Source: Armigeres subalbatus
Taxonomy: Eukaryota; Arthropoda; Insecta; Diptera; Culicidae
Assembly (NCBI RefSeq): GCF_024139115.2
Contig: NC_085141.1
Span: 69,295,481-69,359,480 of the forward strand
Length of the DNA: 64,000 bases
Reading direction: 5' to 3'
Below the pieces are notes generated by a model that saw nothing but the letters and a program-made list of their open reading frames with translations, made no database searches and was not told the origin of the DNA. The position numbers and the translations under genes were made by a program. Shown piece by piece: positions 53,312 to 63,290 of the stretch. Numbering within the stretch: the first letter of the stretch is position 1; the number at the start of each line of letters is the position of its first letter.

Positions 53312-54328
53312 TTAATCGTTCCAGCAACTTTTGTATTGAATCACTAGTGATTCCTTCCAAACATGCGGCACGTGCCCAGTTTGTAACGATTCATTTATAA
53401 GGTCCAGCAAGTTGCGTCCAATGACATGAAAGCAATCTTGAATAACTCTAGCATTAACATTATCAACTCCAGCCGTTTTACCTAAAGAAAAGCAAATGTT
53501 TTTAAGTTCTTCAAAAGTAATGGGGTGAAAACAATCAAATCGACAGTTAATATTTATCGGCTGTTTTATTTCATCAGGCTCATCCACTAACTCGATAGAC
53601 CGGTTAATGGATAAGACACTATTGACGAAATAATCGTTGAATTTAGATGCAATTTCTTGTTCTGACTGTTCTAATGTGCCATTAAAAGTTATGGACCGCG
53701 TCTTGCAACTACTAGGCTTTAATAATGATTTCAATATTTTCCATAACTCTTTGCTGTTGTTTTGATGCTGATAAATTTTCCTCTGAATATACTCGCATCG
53801 TGTACGTGTCAAAGATTGCGAATATTTGTTCCGCGCTACCTGATACCTATTCCAATGATTTTCATTATTAGTTCTATGAAACTTTTTATACAATTTATCT
53901 CTTTTACGTTTCAGGCGCAAAAGATCTAAATTATACCAGCTGTTAGAATTATGCAATGTTACTAACTTCTGTTCTATTAATTGATTGGTACAGGATTTCA
54001 AAACGTTTGTGAGAACAGCTGATCTTTCATCTATATTACCGGAATTTTCTTGAAAATCCACGTTTCTTTCGACAAGACCCGAAATTGCTTGTTTAGAGTA
54101 TTTTCTCCAGCACTTCATTTTAATTAAATTACTATCATTACTATTATTGTCGGTAACGTTAATGACTAGCGTTTCATGATCGGTTACTTTTAAATCATTA
54201 CTCGTTTCGCTAGTTACAGAATCAAAATTTGTATACACATGATCAATCAAAGTTCTACTGTGCTGGGAAATACGCGTATGAGAATTTACTTTTTGTTTTA
54301 AATTAAAAAAATCCGCTAAACGTTTCAT
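53312..54328 (-). pseudogene. LINE ORF2 endonuclease end and linker
   Basis: 338 codons starting after a gap within the endonuclease: HTRISQHSRTLIDHVYTN and TDHETLVINV (the DH pair), a basic linker, FNDYFVNSVLS, KTAGVDNVNARVIQD and HVPHVWKESLVI. It then leaves frame. The part of the endonuclease expected to hold the GDFN-type motif is missing at the 54328 junction. Confidence 0.85.
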
Positions 54329-54747
54329 TTCACGTTTAATTTACTAGGATCTATAAATGACTCAAACCAGTATTCCAAAATCTCAATAAAGCGCTGGTCA
54401 CTTGCACTGGGAGAGTGATATAAAACACCATAATTACCCATCTTCATGCCACGTACAACTGCAATGCCTAAGAACCAGTTTCCATCACAAACTTCGTTTA
54501 ATTGAAGCTTGAACTGAACTGATTCTTTGACATAAATAGCAACACCGCCAGTGTGTCTAGAATGTGATAAACAAGCAGCTACACTATAACCCGGAATGTT
54601 ATACTGATCAAATGCTTCAATGTCGACTATATGAGTTTCAGATAGAAACACTAAAAATGGACGTTTATCTTCTACAATCTTACGTAATGCAACGTAGTTT
54701 GTAGACAAACCCGCAATATTCAAATACAAAATATCGAATTTGTTCAC
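54325..54747 (-). pseudogene. LINE ORF2 endonuclease N-terminus
   Basis: 140 codons starting MNKFDILYLNIAGLS (Asn catalytic box), FLVFLSETHI (Glu box), GGVAIYVKESV and LGIAVVRGMKMGNYGVLYHS, ending at a stop after FIDPSKLNVK. The next piece starts downstream in the domain, so a small deletion of roughly 20-35 codons removed the central Asp/Asn motif. It starts about 20 bp after the ORF1 stop. Confidence 0.85.
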
Positions 54748-54768
54748 ATTTCTACTAGAACTTGGTTG

Positions 54769-55487
54769 CTATTCATTGAAACGTAAGCTGCTCTTTTTCC
54801 GTTCAACTAATCGCTTATAAACACTACACTCAGTACTGAAGGCACTGTGGTTCACGTCCAATTTCATTTTACGTTCGGAATTCATTTTTATACAATTGAC
54901 ACATTTCAATACAGTTGACGTGCATTCGGATGTCTTGTGACGATCGCTGCACTTCGAGCACGCAATGCCATTATTGCAATCCGTACTCATGTGCCCAAAT
55001 TCTCCACATTGAAAACATCTCAAAACACTAATTTCGGTAACAACAAGGCACCGATCAAACCTTATGTTAACTTTTCTCGCGGTCAACAAACAACTATAAG
55101 TCTCTTTATCCACTTCAATAACAACATTGTTCTTGTTATATTTAAAACGTGGATTTTCATACATTCTTATTACTTTAACATCATTTATTGCGATGTCTTC
55201 ATTCTGATCTTTCAAAATCTGAATGAATTCATCGGAAGAAAACTTATCGCACATTCCCATCACTTTTAGTCTTGGCACCGATGAGGGAACAACAGCATTA
55301 TAGTTTTCACCCAGATTGCTTTGAATGCCATTTTTCACAACATCAACATTAAATCCTGTTGCACACTCAGCAATAATAGAGCCGTTTTTCCCGTTTCTAA
55401 AGTTACTGATCCTGTGTGTTTTTGGATCAAGTTTACTATTCAAAAATTTCCGAGTATCATCGCTACTCTGGTTGGACTCTTTCGGTT
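54769..55487 (-). pseudogene. LINE ORF1 C-terminal half with zinc knuckles
   Basis: Contains CFQCGEFGHMSTDC (CCHC knuckle), CSKCSDRHKTSEC and CVNCIK, the triple Cys-rich arrangement of Gag-like LINE ORF1 proteins, preceded by an RNA-recognition-like stretch. The frame stays open upstream to 55487, where the TTAA element is inserted. No Met start is needed because it is the interior of a longer ORF1. Confidence 0.85.
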
Positions 55488-55490
55488 TAA

Positions 55491-55755
55491 GGTGATTATA
55501 GAATGAAGCCAGAAATCGGCCATTTTGTAAACCACGTGCTTTTCCAATATTTTTTCAAGAGCACGAGATGAAAGAACAATAACGCGTATGGGGCTGAAAT
55601 TATGGTAGATCGTTTGCTTATTTATGCTAAACAATCATCATTTGAGTTTCGGCACTGTACGAAAACTATTACGCCAGATTTGAGGTTTTTGAAATGTATG
55701 TAGATAAACGTGTGGTGAATTTGAAATTCACCACGGGCTTCATTCTATAATCACC
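55491..55755. mobile_element. TTAA-specific MITE, piggyBac-like, 265 bp
   Basis: Flanked by TTAA on both sides (55487-55490 and 55756-55759). Termini GGTGATTATAGAATGAAGCC and the exact reverse complement give a perfect 20-bp inverted repeat. An inner palindrome GTGGTGAATTTGAAATTCAC lies near the right end. Excision would rejoin the ORF1 reading frame with one TTAA. A TTAA target fits piggyBac or related superfamilies. Confidence 0.88.
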
Positions 55756-56275
55756 TTAATCACAATGACCGGACGAGCCTTACGAGTGACCTTTACTTCC
55801 TTAGGCGCAGTGACTTTTTTCGTTACTTTAACGTTATTTTTCCCAACATTACTTTTAACAATATCCGCAAAACTAACATTTTCTGGCATTGCAATATCAG
55901 ATGTATCGTCAACATCTTGTACCTTACGCTTTTTCGTTTTGGGAGTCAAATTAGGCCCCGTAGCCTTTCGCGATGTACCTTGCATTTCATTCATTACAGC
56001 TACATTTCTACTCGGGTTAAATTGAAAAAATGAACATTTCATATTTTCCATTTCTTTGCTGATCGAATCTTTGAGACCATTAACAGCCTCGTTCAAAACC
56101 TCAAATACATTTTTCTGTAATTTCTCAATACCGATTAACAACGCGCTGTCTATTTGGGCAGTAATGTGATTCCGAATATCACCGATCGAATCAGAAAGAG
56201 AAGAAAGTTTCTTCATCTCTTCATCGAAACGAATGGTATTCGGAACCTGTACATTCTGTCCGTCGCAAGATCGAC
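55756..56275 (-). pseudogene. LINE ORF1 middle segment
   Basis: Open frame SCDGQNVQVPNTIRF, then a stretch with heptad-like spacing (MKKLSSLSDSIGDIRNHI, LQKNVFEVLNEAVNGL), then basic TPKTKKRKVQD and VSFADIVKSN. It suggests a coiled-coil multimerisation region and a nuclear-localisation-like basic patch. The upstream end is the retroposon insertion at 56275 and the downstream end is the TTAA element. Confidence 0.8.
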
Positions 56276-56795
56276 GGCGGCAGGGTAGCAGTGGGTTGTA
56301 CCCACACACCTACAGTTGTGCACATGTGGTGCATGGGGAGTGTCCCTGCTTCGGCAGGGTAGCGTGTGGTCTGCTTCGGCAGTGGTGTGATTGATCTGCT
56401 CGTGCTGAGGCAGGAGTGTCGTAGCGCAATATCTGTAGGCCCAGGCAGTTACCGCTATTGACACCTCGAGGCATGGCAGCGGAGCGTCCGGGAGAGCATC
56501 CAAGTAAGATTCAAATGGAGTGAATGGTGTGCGAGCACCCAAGTCAGTCTCGCGTGGGACGAGTGCCTGTGTGAGCGATAATGAGCGAGTACGCTTAGTA
56601 CTGCCGTCCCCCCAGAAGTAGTACTGCGAGGTAGTTCCTGGGGGAAACGATGGTGGAGCCCAAGGGAGTTTAGTCGGTATTACCGGTATGGTCGAGTCCG
56701 ACACTCCAGTACACTTCCGTGTGGTAGTTTGGCAACTACAATGCACGTGTACTGGGTTAGTGTGTAAATGCATTCTCCCTTGTAAAAAAAAAAAA
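56276..56795 (+). mobile_element. A-tailed retroposon of 520 bp in LINE ORF1
   Basis: Flanked by a 9-bp duplication AAGATCGAC (56267-56275 and 56796-56804) and ending in a poly-A run (from 56784) after ATTCTCCCTTGT. GC-richer than its host. A 187-codon minus-strand frame crossing it (56213-56773) is a shadow. It could be a SINE or a 5'-truncated LINE tail; I see no tRNA boxes. Confidence 0.85.
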
Positions 56796-56982
56796 AAGAT
56801 CGACTAGATAGACAGTCACAACACTTGAAAAAAATATTTGCATTTTCCGTAATCAATCTGGCCGCTGCCTTCGCTTCAATAGGAGAGCAGCGGGCATGAA
56901 AATATTTCTCACATTGAAAACAACACTGTGGGAAATCGTTGATTGCGATCCCCACTTTGCACTTTTCGCACTCTATCCTCTA
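56796..56982 (-). pseudogene. LINE ORF1 N-terminal PHD-like zinc finger
   Basis: Minus-strand frame reads ECEKCKVGI, FPQCCFQCEKYFHARCS, then NIFFKCCDCLSSRS. The C-x2-C, C-x2-C-x3-FH-x2-C and C-x2-C spacing fits a PHD-type finger, a domain known in some CR1-group ORF1 proteins. The frame continues past the insertion junction into the middle segment. An in-frame TAG lies just upstream and no ATG is seen, so the start has been lost or is non-standard. Confidence 0.75.
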
Positions 56983-57365
56983 CACAGCAGTGGACTCAAA
57001 CATGCAACAACACACTACACGATCCACAGAGACGAATAAAAGAAATAGGGCAAGCAAATGAACAACAACAGCTTGCCGCGCGAAGCTATAGGTAAAACTA
57101 TGGCTTCACGGGATGCTGTGTTGAGTAATAAATGTTAAATTAAATGAAAATTTGGCACGGAGGCTAAATGCCTCCTACTTATCCTGATACAGTAACAAAA
57201 AGGGCACACGATAGAAATATTTTTCCCGCGGCACAAGTTCACTTTCACACGCAAAAATTAACTTTTCTTTCCGCACAGAGGCAAACAAACTATGATGTCC
57301 ACCATCACCACACGAATGAAATGGGGTAGTGGTCGGAAATACGCCTGGACCGACCAGAATTAGAA

Positions 57366-57448
57366 CTTGTCATAAGACGTGTTTGTACAATCCTCGCCTT
57401 ATGACAAGTGAAGACATTCCACTAAAAAGCTCAAAATAATTTTCTTAA
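57366..57448 (+). mobile_element. Hairpin retroposon copy, 83 bp, internally deleted
   Basis: Flanked by a perfect 11-bp duplication CAGAATTAGAA (57355-57365 and 57449-57459). CTTGTCATAAGACG and CGCCTTATGACAAG form the outer hairpin, then the shared tail GAAGACATTCCACTAAAAAG, CTCAAAATAATTTTCTTAA. It lacks the whole inner region with the hammerhead-like core seen in the 51.0-kb copy. Confidence 0.88.
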
Positions 57449-57459
57449 CAGAATTAGAA

Positions 57460-58681
57460 ACATATCTACAAATCCGACCGCAAACCCTAATAGCCTCTGA
57501 AGTACAAAGTCGATACAGTCACCTTGCTAGGATTCCTTTTGATTCATACACGGATGTAACCCGATTCATACACGAATCCTAATTGGTCTGGACAACACGC
57601 GACTACACACTTAAAATAAATCGCCGACTTCGGTAAAATTTTCGGTGATTTTGACAGTTGAGCAATGGAAAAAATTACAAAAAAATCTGTAAATTAATTT
57701 ACCGAACAGTTCAGCGGTTGAGATTTCGGTAAAATTTACCGAATACTGTAAAATGAGCTAAGTGTGTAGGGCACGCATTCAAGAGTCGGGAAGGTAAACC
57801 ATCGGAGCCAATAGCAGTTTAAACTCGTCTGGGATGGATTGTTTACGGGACATGCTCTTCCAATAATCATTACGAAAGGCATGTTAACTACCATGCAGTG
57901 CAAATATGCAAATGTAACGAAGGATCAGACGAAAACCTCCACATAGCTATGAAAAACTATTTCACTCTCGATAGCATGGGTGGGTATCCAAAAGCCTGAC
58001 AAACTACTGCTTTCCGTAGAGGGCCAGCGTGCCATGGACATTCTTGAAGCAGTGACAAGGCCCAAAGACGGGCACTTTGAATCGGGTCTGCTTTGGAAGT
58101 ATGATGCTGCGCGGTTACCCGACAGTAAGGCGATGGCTCTCAGGAGATGGCAGTGTTTAGAGCGGCGAATGAAGAATGATAAATGTTTGGCAAAAGCACT
58201 CCGCACAAAAATGGCCGAGTATGTGCAGAAAGGTTATGTCAGGAAATTGACTGTAGATGAGTTGAAAAACTGCCAACCACGCGAGTGGTACTTGCCAGTG
58301 TTTCCGGTATACAACCAATACAAACCAGGAAAACTAAGGTTGGTCTGGGACGCAGCAGCTACAGTCCACGGTATCTCATTGAATTCAGTTTTACTGAAAG
58401 GACCCGACCAGCTAAGTTCCCTATGGTCAGTGTTGATCCAGTTCCGAGAGCATCGAGTTGCGGTATGTGGAGACATAAAAGAAATGTTTCATCAAGTTTT
58501 AATGAGAGCAGAAGATCAGCATTGTTTGCGATTTTACTGGAAGGAAGATGCCAAGAACATGTCGCCGGAAGTGTACACGATGATGGTGATGACATTTGGC
58601 GCCTGCTGCTCACCATCAACAGCCCAGTATGTCAAAAACATCAACGCAGAATTCGTCGGTGGTCTTGGCTTCCCTACATGA
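57460..58681 (+). pseudogene. BEL Pol: protease end and reverse transcriptase
   Basis: After the hairpin insertion the frame gives SRYSHLARIPFDSYTDV, then ILIGLDN. Past the MITE it reads TRLGWIVYGTC, HAVQICKC and NYFTLDSMG, all typical of the stretch between protease and RT. From 57980 a 233-codon frame carries AMDILEAVTR, FESGLLWKYD, YLPVFPVYN, LRLVWDAAATVHGISLN, VAVCGDIKEMFHQV and LRFYWKED. The YVDD-type box is missing because the end is shifted near 58620. A stop lies just before TRLGW. Confidence 0.85.
57603..57769. mobile_element. MITE, 167 bp, in BEL pol
   Basis: CTACACACTTA at the left is mirrored exactly at the right (TAAGTGTGTAG). Inside are TTCGGTAAAATTTTCGG, TTTCGGTAAAATTTACCGAA and other CGGTAAA motifs. 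CACGC lies near both edges but is not exactly abutting, so the TSD is unclear. BEL coding resumes on either side. Confidence 0.75.
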
Positions 58682-59260
58682 AGGAGCGGCTATCGAGAAG
58701 AACCTCGGGATTGGACAAGAAAATGTGACCGAAAAAGTATTAGGCCTCTGGTGGAACATAACTATGGACTGTTTTACATTCAAGGCGTCGCCACGATACG
58801 ATGACGATCTGTTAGCCGGACGCCGTCGACCAACTAAGCGTGAGGTACTTCGAACACTCATGATGATGTTTGACCCACTGGGATTCATTGCCCACTTTCT
58901 AATGTACCTGAAAGTATTATTGCAGGAGATTTGGAGATCTTCTGTTGACTGGGACACCCCCATTGAAGAGTCACAGTTCCAGAAGTGGCTAACATGGCTG
59001 AAAATTCTGCCAGAAGTAGCCAATGTCCGGATTCCACGTTCCTATAGGGTATCTGTGTCACTAAGGAGCGGTTGCAATATACAGCTACATAAATTCGTCG
59101 ACGCGAGTGAAAATGGAGATTCCTCTCCATTCCCCGTGCAGAGTTGCAAGCCAGCGTCCTTGGAATGCGTCTGCCCAACAGCGTCGCACAATCACTGAAC
59201 TTTGGAATAAAGAAGAGGTACTTCTGGACCGATTCAAGAGACGTTATCTGCTGGCCCAAC
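58596..59260 (+). pseudogene. BEL Pol: RT thumb to RNase H
   Basis: Frame with VTEKVLGLWWNITMDCFTFK, TKREVLRTLMMMFDPLGF (the conserved FDPLG), QEIWRSSVDWDTPI, RIPRSYRV and LHKFVDASENG (RNase H start, with FVDASE). Continuation is frameshifted at about 59110-59260, where fragments of KKRYFWTDS and DVICWPNS-like RNase H motifs can be read. The initial codons overlap the end of the upstream frame. Confidence 0.75.
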
Positions 59261-59858
59261 TCTGACCACCGGCGATATAGCCAGCTCGTAGCATTCCGAG
59301 TCAGATATTGGAAGTAACTGACAAAGATGATTGACGATGGGTCCCAACGAAACAGAACGTCGCCGATGAAGGAACTAAATGGGCGCACCAGCCACATCTC
59401 AGTCCTTCAAGTCGTTGGTTTAAAGGTCAAGAGTTCCTTAGACGATCCAAAACCGAATGGCCTTCCAGTCGTCAATGTGGAACAACGGATATGGAACTGC
59501 GTGCACACCTATCTCCACAACAGAATCAGTCGTCGATCCACATAATTTTTCCAAGCGGTCGACGATGTTGCGAAGTACGGACTACGTGTTTCGGTACATA
59601 TGTAACTCGAGGCAGATGATCAAAAGAAATCAGCGAACCAGTGGACCATTAACGCAGCAGGAGTTAGCCAGGGCTAAAAACTTTCTTCATCACCTCGCTC
59701 AAACTTGCGAGTACGCTGAATAACTGGCTATACTCGTTTGTAATCGTCAGAGTAGCTCAACGAAGCCTATTCCCAAAAGCAGCTCTATTGCTTATTTCTG
59801 TCCTTTTCTCGATAAATTCGATGTACTCAGAGTTCAGGGCCGAACCGGGGCCTGCCAG
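59261..59858 (+). pseudogene. BEL Pol: connection between RNase H and integrase, heavily decayed
   Basis: Short pieces in changing frames, including KNFLHHLAQTCEYAE-like sequence at about 59670-59720. The region corresponds in position to the end of RNase H and the start of the integrase. Too degraded to define domains. Confidence 0.5.
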
Positions 59859-61068
59859 TTGATTGATTATGACGTAGTTAACCCGATAATCCTTCCTCGT
59901 AATCACCACGTTACTCAGCTGATAGTTCATCACTACCATCGAAAGTACCATCATCAAAACCATAACACTGTTCCCAACGAAATTCGTCAGCGATACAGAA
60001 TACCTCGCCTCAAGTCCGTGTACAACGCAATACGGAAACAGTGCCAGGAATGCATGAACGACAGAGTAACTCTAATGCCACCAACCATGAGTGATCTGCC
60101 GTCAGAACGTCTGGCCGCCTACTCTCGTCCATTTACGCATATGGGGGTGGATAATTTCGGTCCGATTATGGTAACAGTCAACCGTAAAACGGAGAAACGC
60201 TGGGTGCTGATAGCTACATGTTTAACCATTCGCGCCATCCACTTGCAAATCGCACACACTCTTAGTACCGATTCCTGCGTCATGGCTCTGCGCAACGTTA
60301 TCGGCAGGAGAGGCACACCGGCGGTAATATATAGTAATCAAGGTACTAATTTTCGGGGCACTAGCAAGGAGCTCAAAAGTGCACTGGAAAACCTAGATCA
60401 CCAACGCCTGATGACTGAGTTCACTACACCTCACACCAGCTGGAGCTTCAACCCACCAGCCTCTCCTCATATGGGCGACGCGTGGGAGCGTCTCATTCGT
60501 ACAGTTAAGCAGAATCTTAGCAAACTGAAGCCAAACAGCACGCTTTCCCACGAGGTTCTTGAAAACGTGCTTATAGAAGTAGAAAACGTGGTAAACTCAA
60601 GACCACTAACCAGTATCCCTCTTGAAGATGATGAATCACCAGTGCTCACGCCAAACCATTTCCTGCTGGGATCATCTAACGGTTTGATGACATGGGTACC
60701 CTTTGATGACAGTCCGGTGGTACTCCGGAATTGTTGGAAGCTTTCCCAAGTTCTGGCCAACCAGTTTTGGAAACAATGGCTTCGAGATTATCTGCCATCG
60801 ATCACACGCCGCACCAAATGGTTTAGTCCAGCAAAGCCCATTTAAGTCGGTGACATCGTCGTCATCGTGGACAAGAATCTCCCGCGTAACTGTTGGCCGA
60901 AGGGACGGGTGATAGCCACGAAGTCCGGAGCTGATGGTCAAGTAAGGTGCGCTACCGTCCAGACAACCAGCGGTATCTACGAGCGTCCAGCAGTGAAGCT
61001 CGCCGTACTAGACGTAGGCGTCTGTAAGGATACACCTCTGGATAATCTTTGGCGTATTCTGGGGGGAG
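59859..61068 (+). pseudogene. BEL Pol: integrase
   Basis: A 328-codon frame starts with NPIILPRNHHVTQLIVHHYH (HH part of the zinc-binding region) and CQECMNDRV (CC part). The catalytic core follows: HMGVDNFGPIMVTVNRKTEK (first Asp), IYSNQGTNF (expected second Asp of SDxGTNF is Asn-Gln here, so likely inactive) and GDAWERLIRTVKQ (Glu). Then ENVVNSRPLT and TPNHFLLG. After a stop at 60845 the C-terminal domain continues as GDIVVIVDKNLPRNCWPKGR and RPAVKLAVL up to the polypurine tract. Confidence 0.85.
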
Positions 61069-61867
61069 TGTTGATCCCGCCACGTCCAGTGATCCGACGA
61101 GCCCACTCCTGTGAACGCGATCGTCTAAACGTATCCACACCCAAACCGCAGAAAGAGGATTGTCTTCCACACGAAAGGTCAGAAGACGAGTCTGCGGTCA
61201 GCGCATTGTATTTCATCGTAAACAAGATAGCCTTTGTTGACAAACTGAACTACGTACAAGGAATAATTTTCTAAACTTAAGCCAAAATATCTCACAAAAA
61301 TTGTTAAAAATCTAGTTAATTGCTATCCCAAAATCAGGTAAAAGCTAATTGAACTCGCAAACATTGTAGTTAGTAAAATTAATGCTGGGATCTGTTGATC
61401 TATATATATTTTACAGTGAATTCTAACGCTTATTTGGAATTAGAAAACACAGCTAACTTGCATTCCCAGGCTGTTCTTAACATAAGGTGAGGACATTCAA
61501 TTTCCTATCATCCAGTATACTAAAACGACCATAATTAATTAGCTGGTGAATAGTTAAGCCCGTGGGACCAAATTTGAATACATTCACCTATCAGAGTTGA
61601 AAGATCAGCAGTGAGATCCTTTTACGATTTACATCTTAAGTTCGATAAAAGAAAACCCCTTCAATATCAGTAGGTAACTAATAACGAGAAATCTCTCGAC
61701 ACGCATTGTTTAAACGGTTGCGAATTCGAATCACCAAAAGTGAGTTGTGGTATATTTGTGTTAAATTGAATCACCATTAACCTTATTTATAATTCCGCAG
61801 GAATTTTGTAACTCCCTTTTATTGGAATAAAGTTAACGAAATCTACTGGTTCGTTTATCGCTTAACA
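61061..61867 (+). repeat. Polypurine tract and probable 3' LTR of the BEL element
   Basis: GGGGGGAG at 61061-61068 is immediately followed by TGTTGATCCCG at 61069. A plausible LTR ends ATCGCTTAACA at 61867, giving TG...CA termini and about 799 bp. An AATAAA signal lies at 61826-61831 near the expected R region. No second LTR exists in the window for comparison, so the boundaries are inferred. Confidence 0.55.
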
Positions 61868-62700
61868 AGCGCCATTCATCGTTGATCTTTATCCGACGGT
61901 TTCAGGATGAACGCCAGAAAATGTGTCCGTGGACACATCTGCCACAGCCATTGTATAAACAAAACCATTGCCGCTCGGTTCCAAAAAGGAGACGACCCCG
62001 AAGAGCTAATATTGTTTAAAATTCGATACACGGATGGTTCCGTATCCAGCCTAGGGATTGGCTTCGGAGATCCGGCCAAAACCAAGACAGGTCCGGCAGT
62101 CTAGTATTCGTTACATTAGGGAAAACACCGAAGCTGATAACCTGGCCCGTAGTGGGCACCCGTGGTTGTCTTACACTCGTTCAGTATCGCTGGCCGACGT
62201 TAAACATTGGACAAAGAGTATCGTCGGCCAGGACTGTGCTCGGACTTCGAACAGTGGCAAGTCACTATTTTTAAGAAAAATCAAGGGCTCCTCCGGGGCC
62301 GGTGGAACGGTTCTGCTCCCCTGAAAGAGCAGGGCGGGTTTCCACTGTTTGTCAGTGGTGGTCAAAATTTCTTATCCGCGGTAACACACTGAAAGCACTG
62401 GCTATCGACAGGAAGCTGGATTTGACGGTTTCTTAGCGGGACGTTCGTACCAAATAATGTCTGTGGTTGGTAACAATCGATTTTATCCCAAGCAGGATTA
62501 GGAAAATTACAAACTTTCTTGCTTCAAAACTTACGGGTTAATCACTTCCAAATTGGTAGTGTGTCGTCTACCGAATGATCATCGCTTATCCCTTATTTTG
62601 GCTTTCTCTCAATTCCCTGTAGCTAGGATTACCCAGTGTGGGTTAACGGCGAACATTTCCGCATCGCCATTGTAGCTTACTTTTGATAGCCAAATCCAGC
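61868..62700 (+). pseudogene. RNase H-containing LINE fragment
   Basis: The frame at 61907-62104 reads KIRYTDGSVSSLGIGFG, matching the start of a LINE RNase H (YTDGS). Then ENTEADNLARSGHPWLSYTR and ADVKHWTKSIV resemble the RNase H end and C-terminal tail of I-type LINEs. Weaker similarity continues to about 62650. The copy lies right after the BEL LTR, so BEL may have inserted into this LINE. Confidence 0.6.
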
Positions 62701-62827
62701 TGCCACCCACAGGATAGAGATACATCTTTCATGCATTGCTCGCCCGTTTGAAATGACGGTTGCTTACTCTTGAAAAAAAAATCAAACCCACCATCATACT
62801 AATCAAACTCTTAAAGAAGGTATTACA

Positions 62828-63195
62828 GTGGACTCTCTACATATATTTCGATATCTCTCCCTATGTCGATGGTTTCCTCGGTCTCTTCCATCTACATACA
62901 TTTTGGCTTGCTACATCTCGATAACCTCCCTAAATCGATGTGTTCTAGTCAAATTTTGTTCTGGATTATTTCTCCCTAATGTCGATATATTCAAATTTGT
63001 TGGCTACTAGACCATCTTTGAACCTAGGCTTTGAACAATAACAAATACATCAAAACAAGAGATGATATTTGTTTTGTTGTCGTTTTTCATAGCAACGAGC
63101 TTTTTACGATCTAGAATCCATTTCAATTTTCCTTTCATTCCTCGATCTCTCCTTATCTCGATCGTCCCTTCACTTGCGAGATGTGGAGAGGCGAT
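62828..63195 (+). repeat. Dispersed repeat, copy 2 (partner at 9336-9592)
   Basis: Longer than copy 1, with an extra 5' part rich in ATCTCGAT / ATCTCTCC motifs. Shared blocks are TTCTAGTCAAATTTTG, GACCATCTTTG, GAACAATAACAAATACATCA, CGTTTTTCATAGCAACGAG, TTTTTACGATCTAG and TTTCATTCCTCGATCTCT. Boundaries are approximate. Confidence 0.75.
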
Positions 63196-63290
63196 TGAAC
63201 ATCCAGTCTTTCCTTGATCCGGGCAAACGCTTACTTTTAAAGAAGGGATCATAGCTACCATTTCCTTTATCCGGGCAACTAAATGTCAAT
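63196..63290 (-). repeat. Two orphan units of the 52-bp satellite
   Basis: On the minus strand: TGCCCGGATAAAGGAAATGG, TAGCTATGATCCCTTCTTTA, AAAGTAAGCGTTTGCCCGGA, TCAAGG. This matches the unit of the array at 24955-26130, nearly 37 kb away, in the opposite orientation. It directly follows the dispersed repeat copy 2. Confidence 0.85.

Larger units (their letters stand above)
52000..57340 (-). mobile_element. CR1/L2-group LINE with ORF1 and ORF2, interrupted by two insertions
   Basis: On the minus strand: a 5' UTR of roughly 350 bp, ORF1 with a PHD-like finger and CCHC knuckles (about 56975-54769), and ORF2 with endonuclease and RT (54747-52012). A retroposon (56276-56795) and a TTAA element (55491-55755) interrupt ORF1. 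Outer ends are estimated: the 5' boundary is set where BEL coding begins on the other strand, and no TSD was found. Confidence 0.75.
57341..61068 (+). mobile_element. BEL/Pao LTR retrotransposon, Pol region, 5' truncated and decayed
   Basis: Protease-end, RT, RNase H and integrase blocks occur in BEL order across several frames. The 5' LTR, gag and most of the protease are missing. A hairpin retroposon (57366-57448) and a MITE (57603-57769) interrupt the 5' part. The 3' side reaches a G-rich polypurine tract (61061-61068) and a likely LTR. Confidence 0.85.

Noticed and set aside
56213..56773. 187-codon open frame on the minus strand
   Set aside because: It spans the A-tailed retroposon antisense and reads into LINE ORF1. 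Composition is low in structure, and the retroposon's TSDs explain the sequence.
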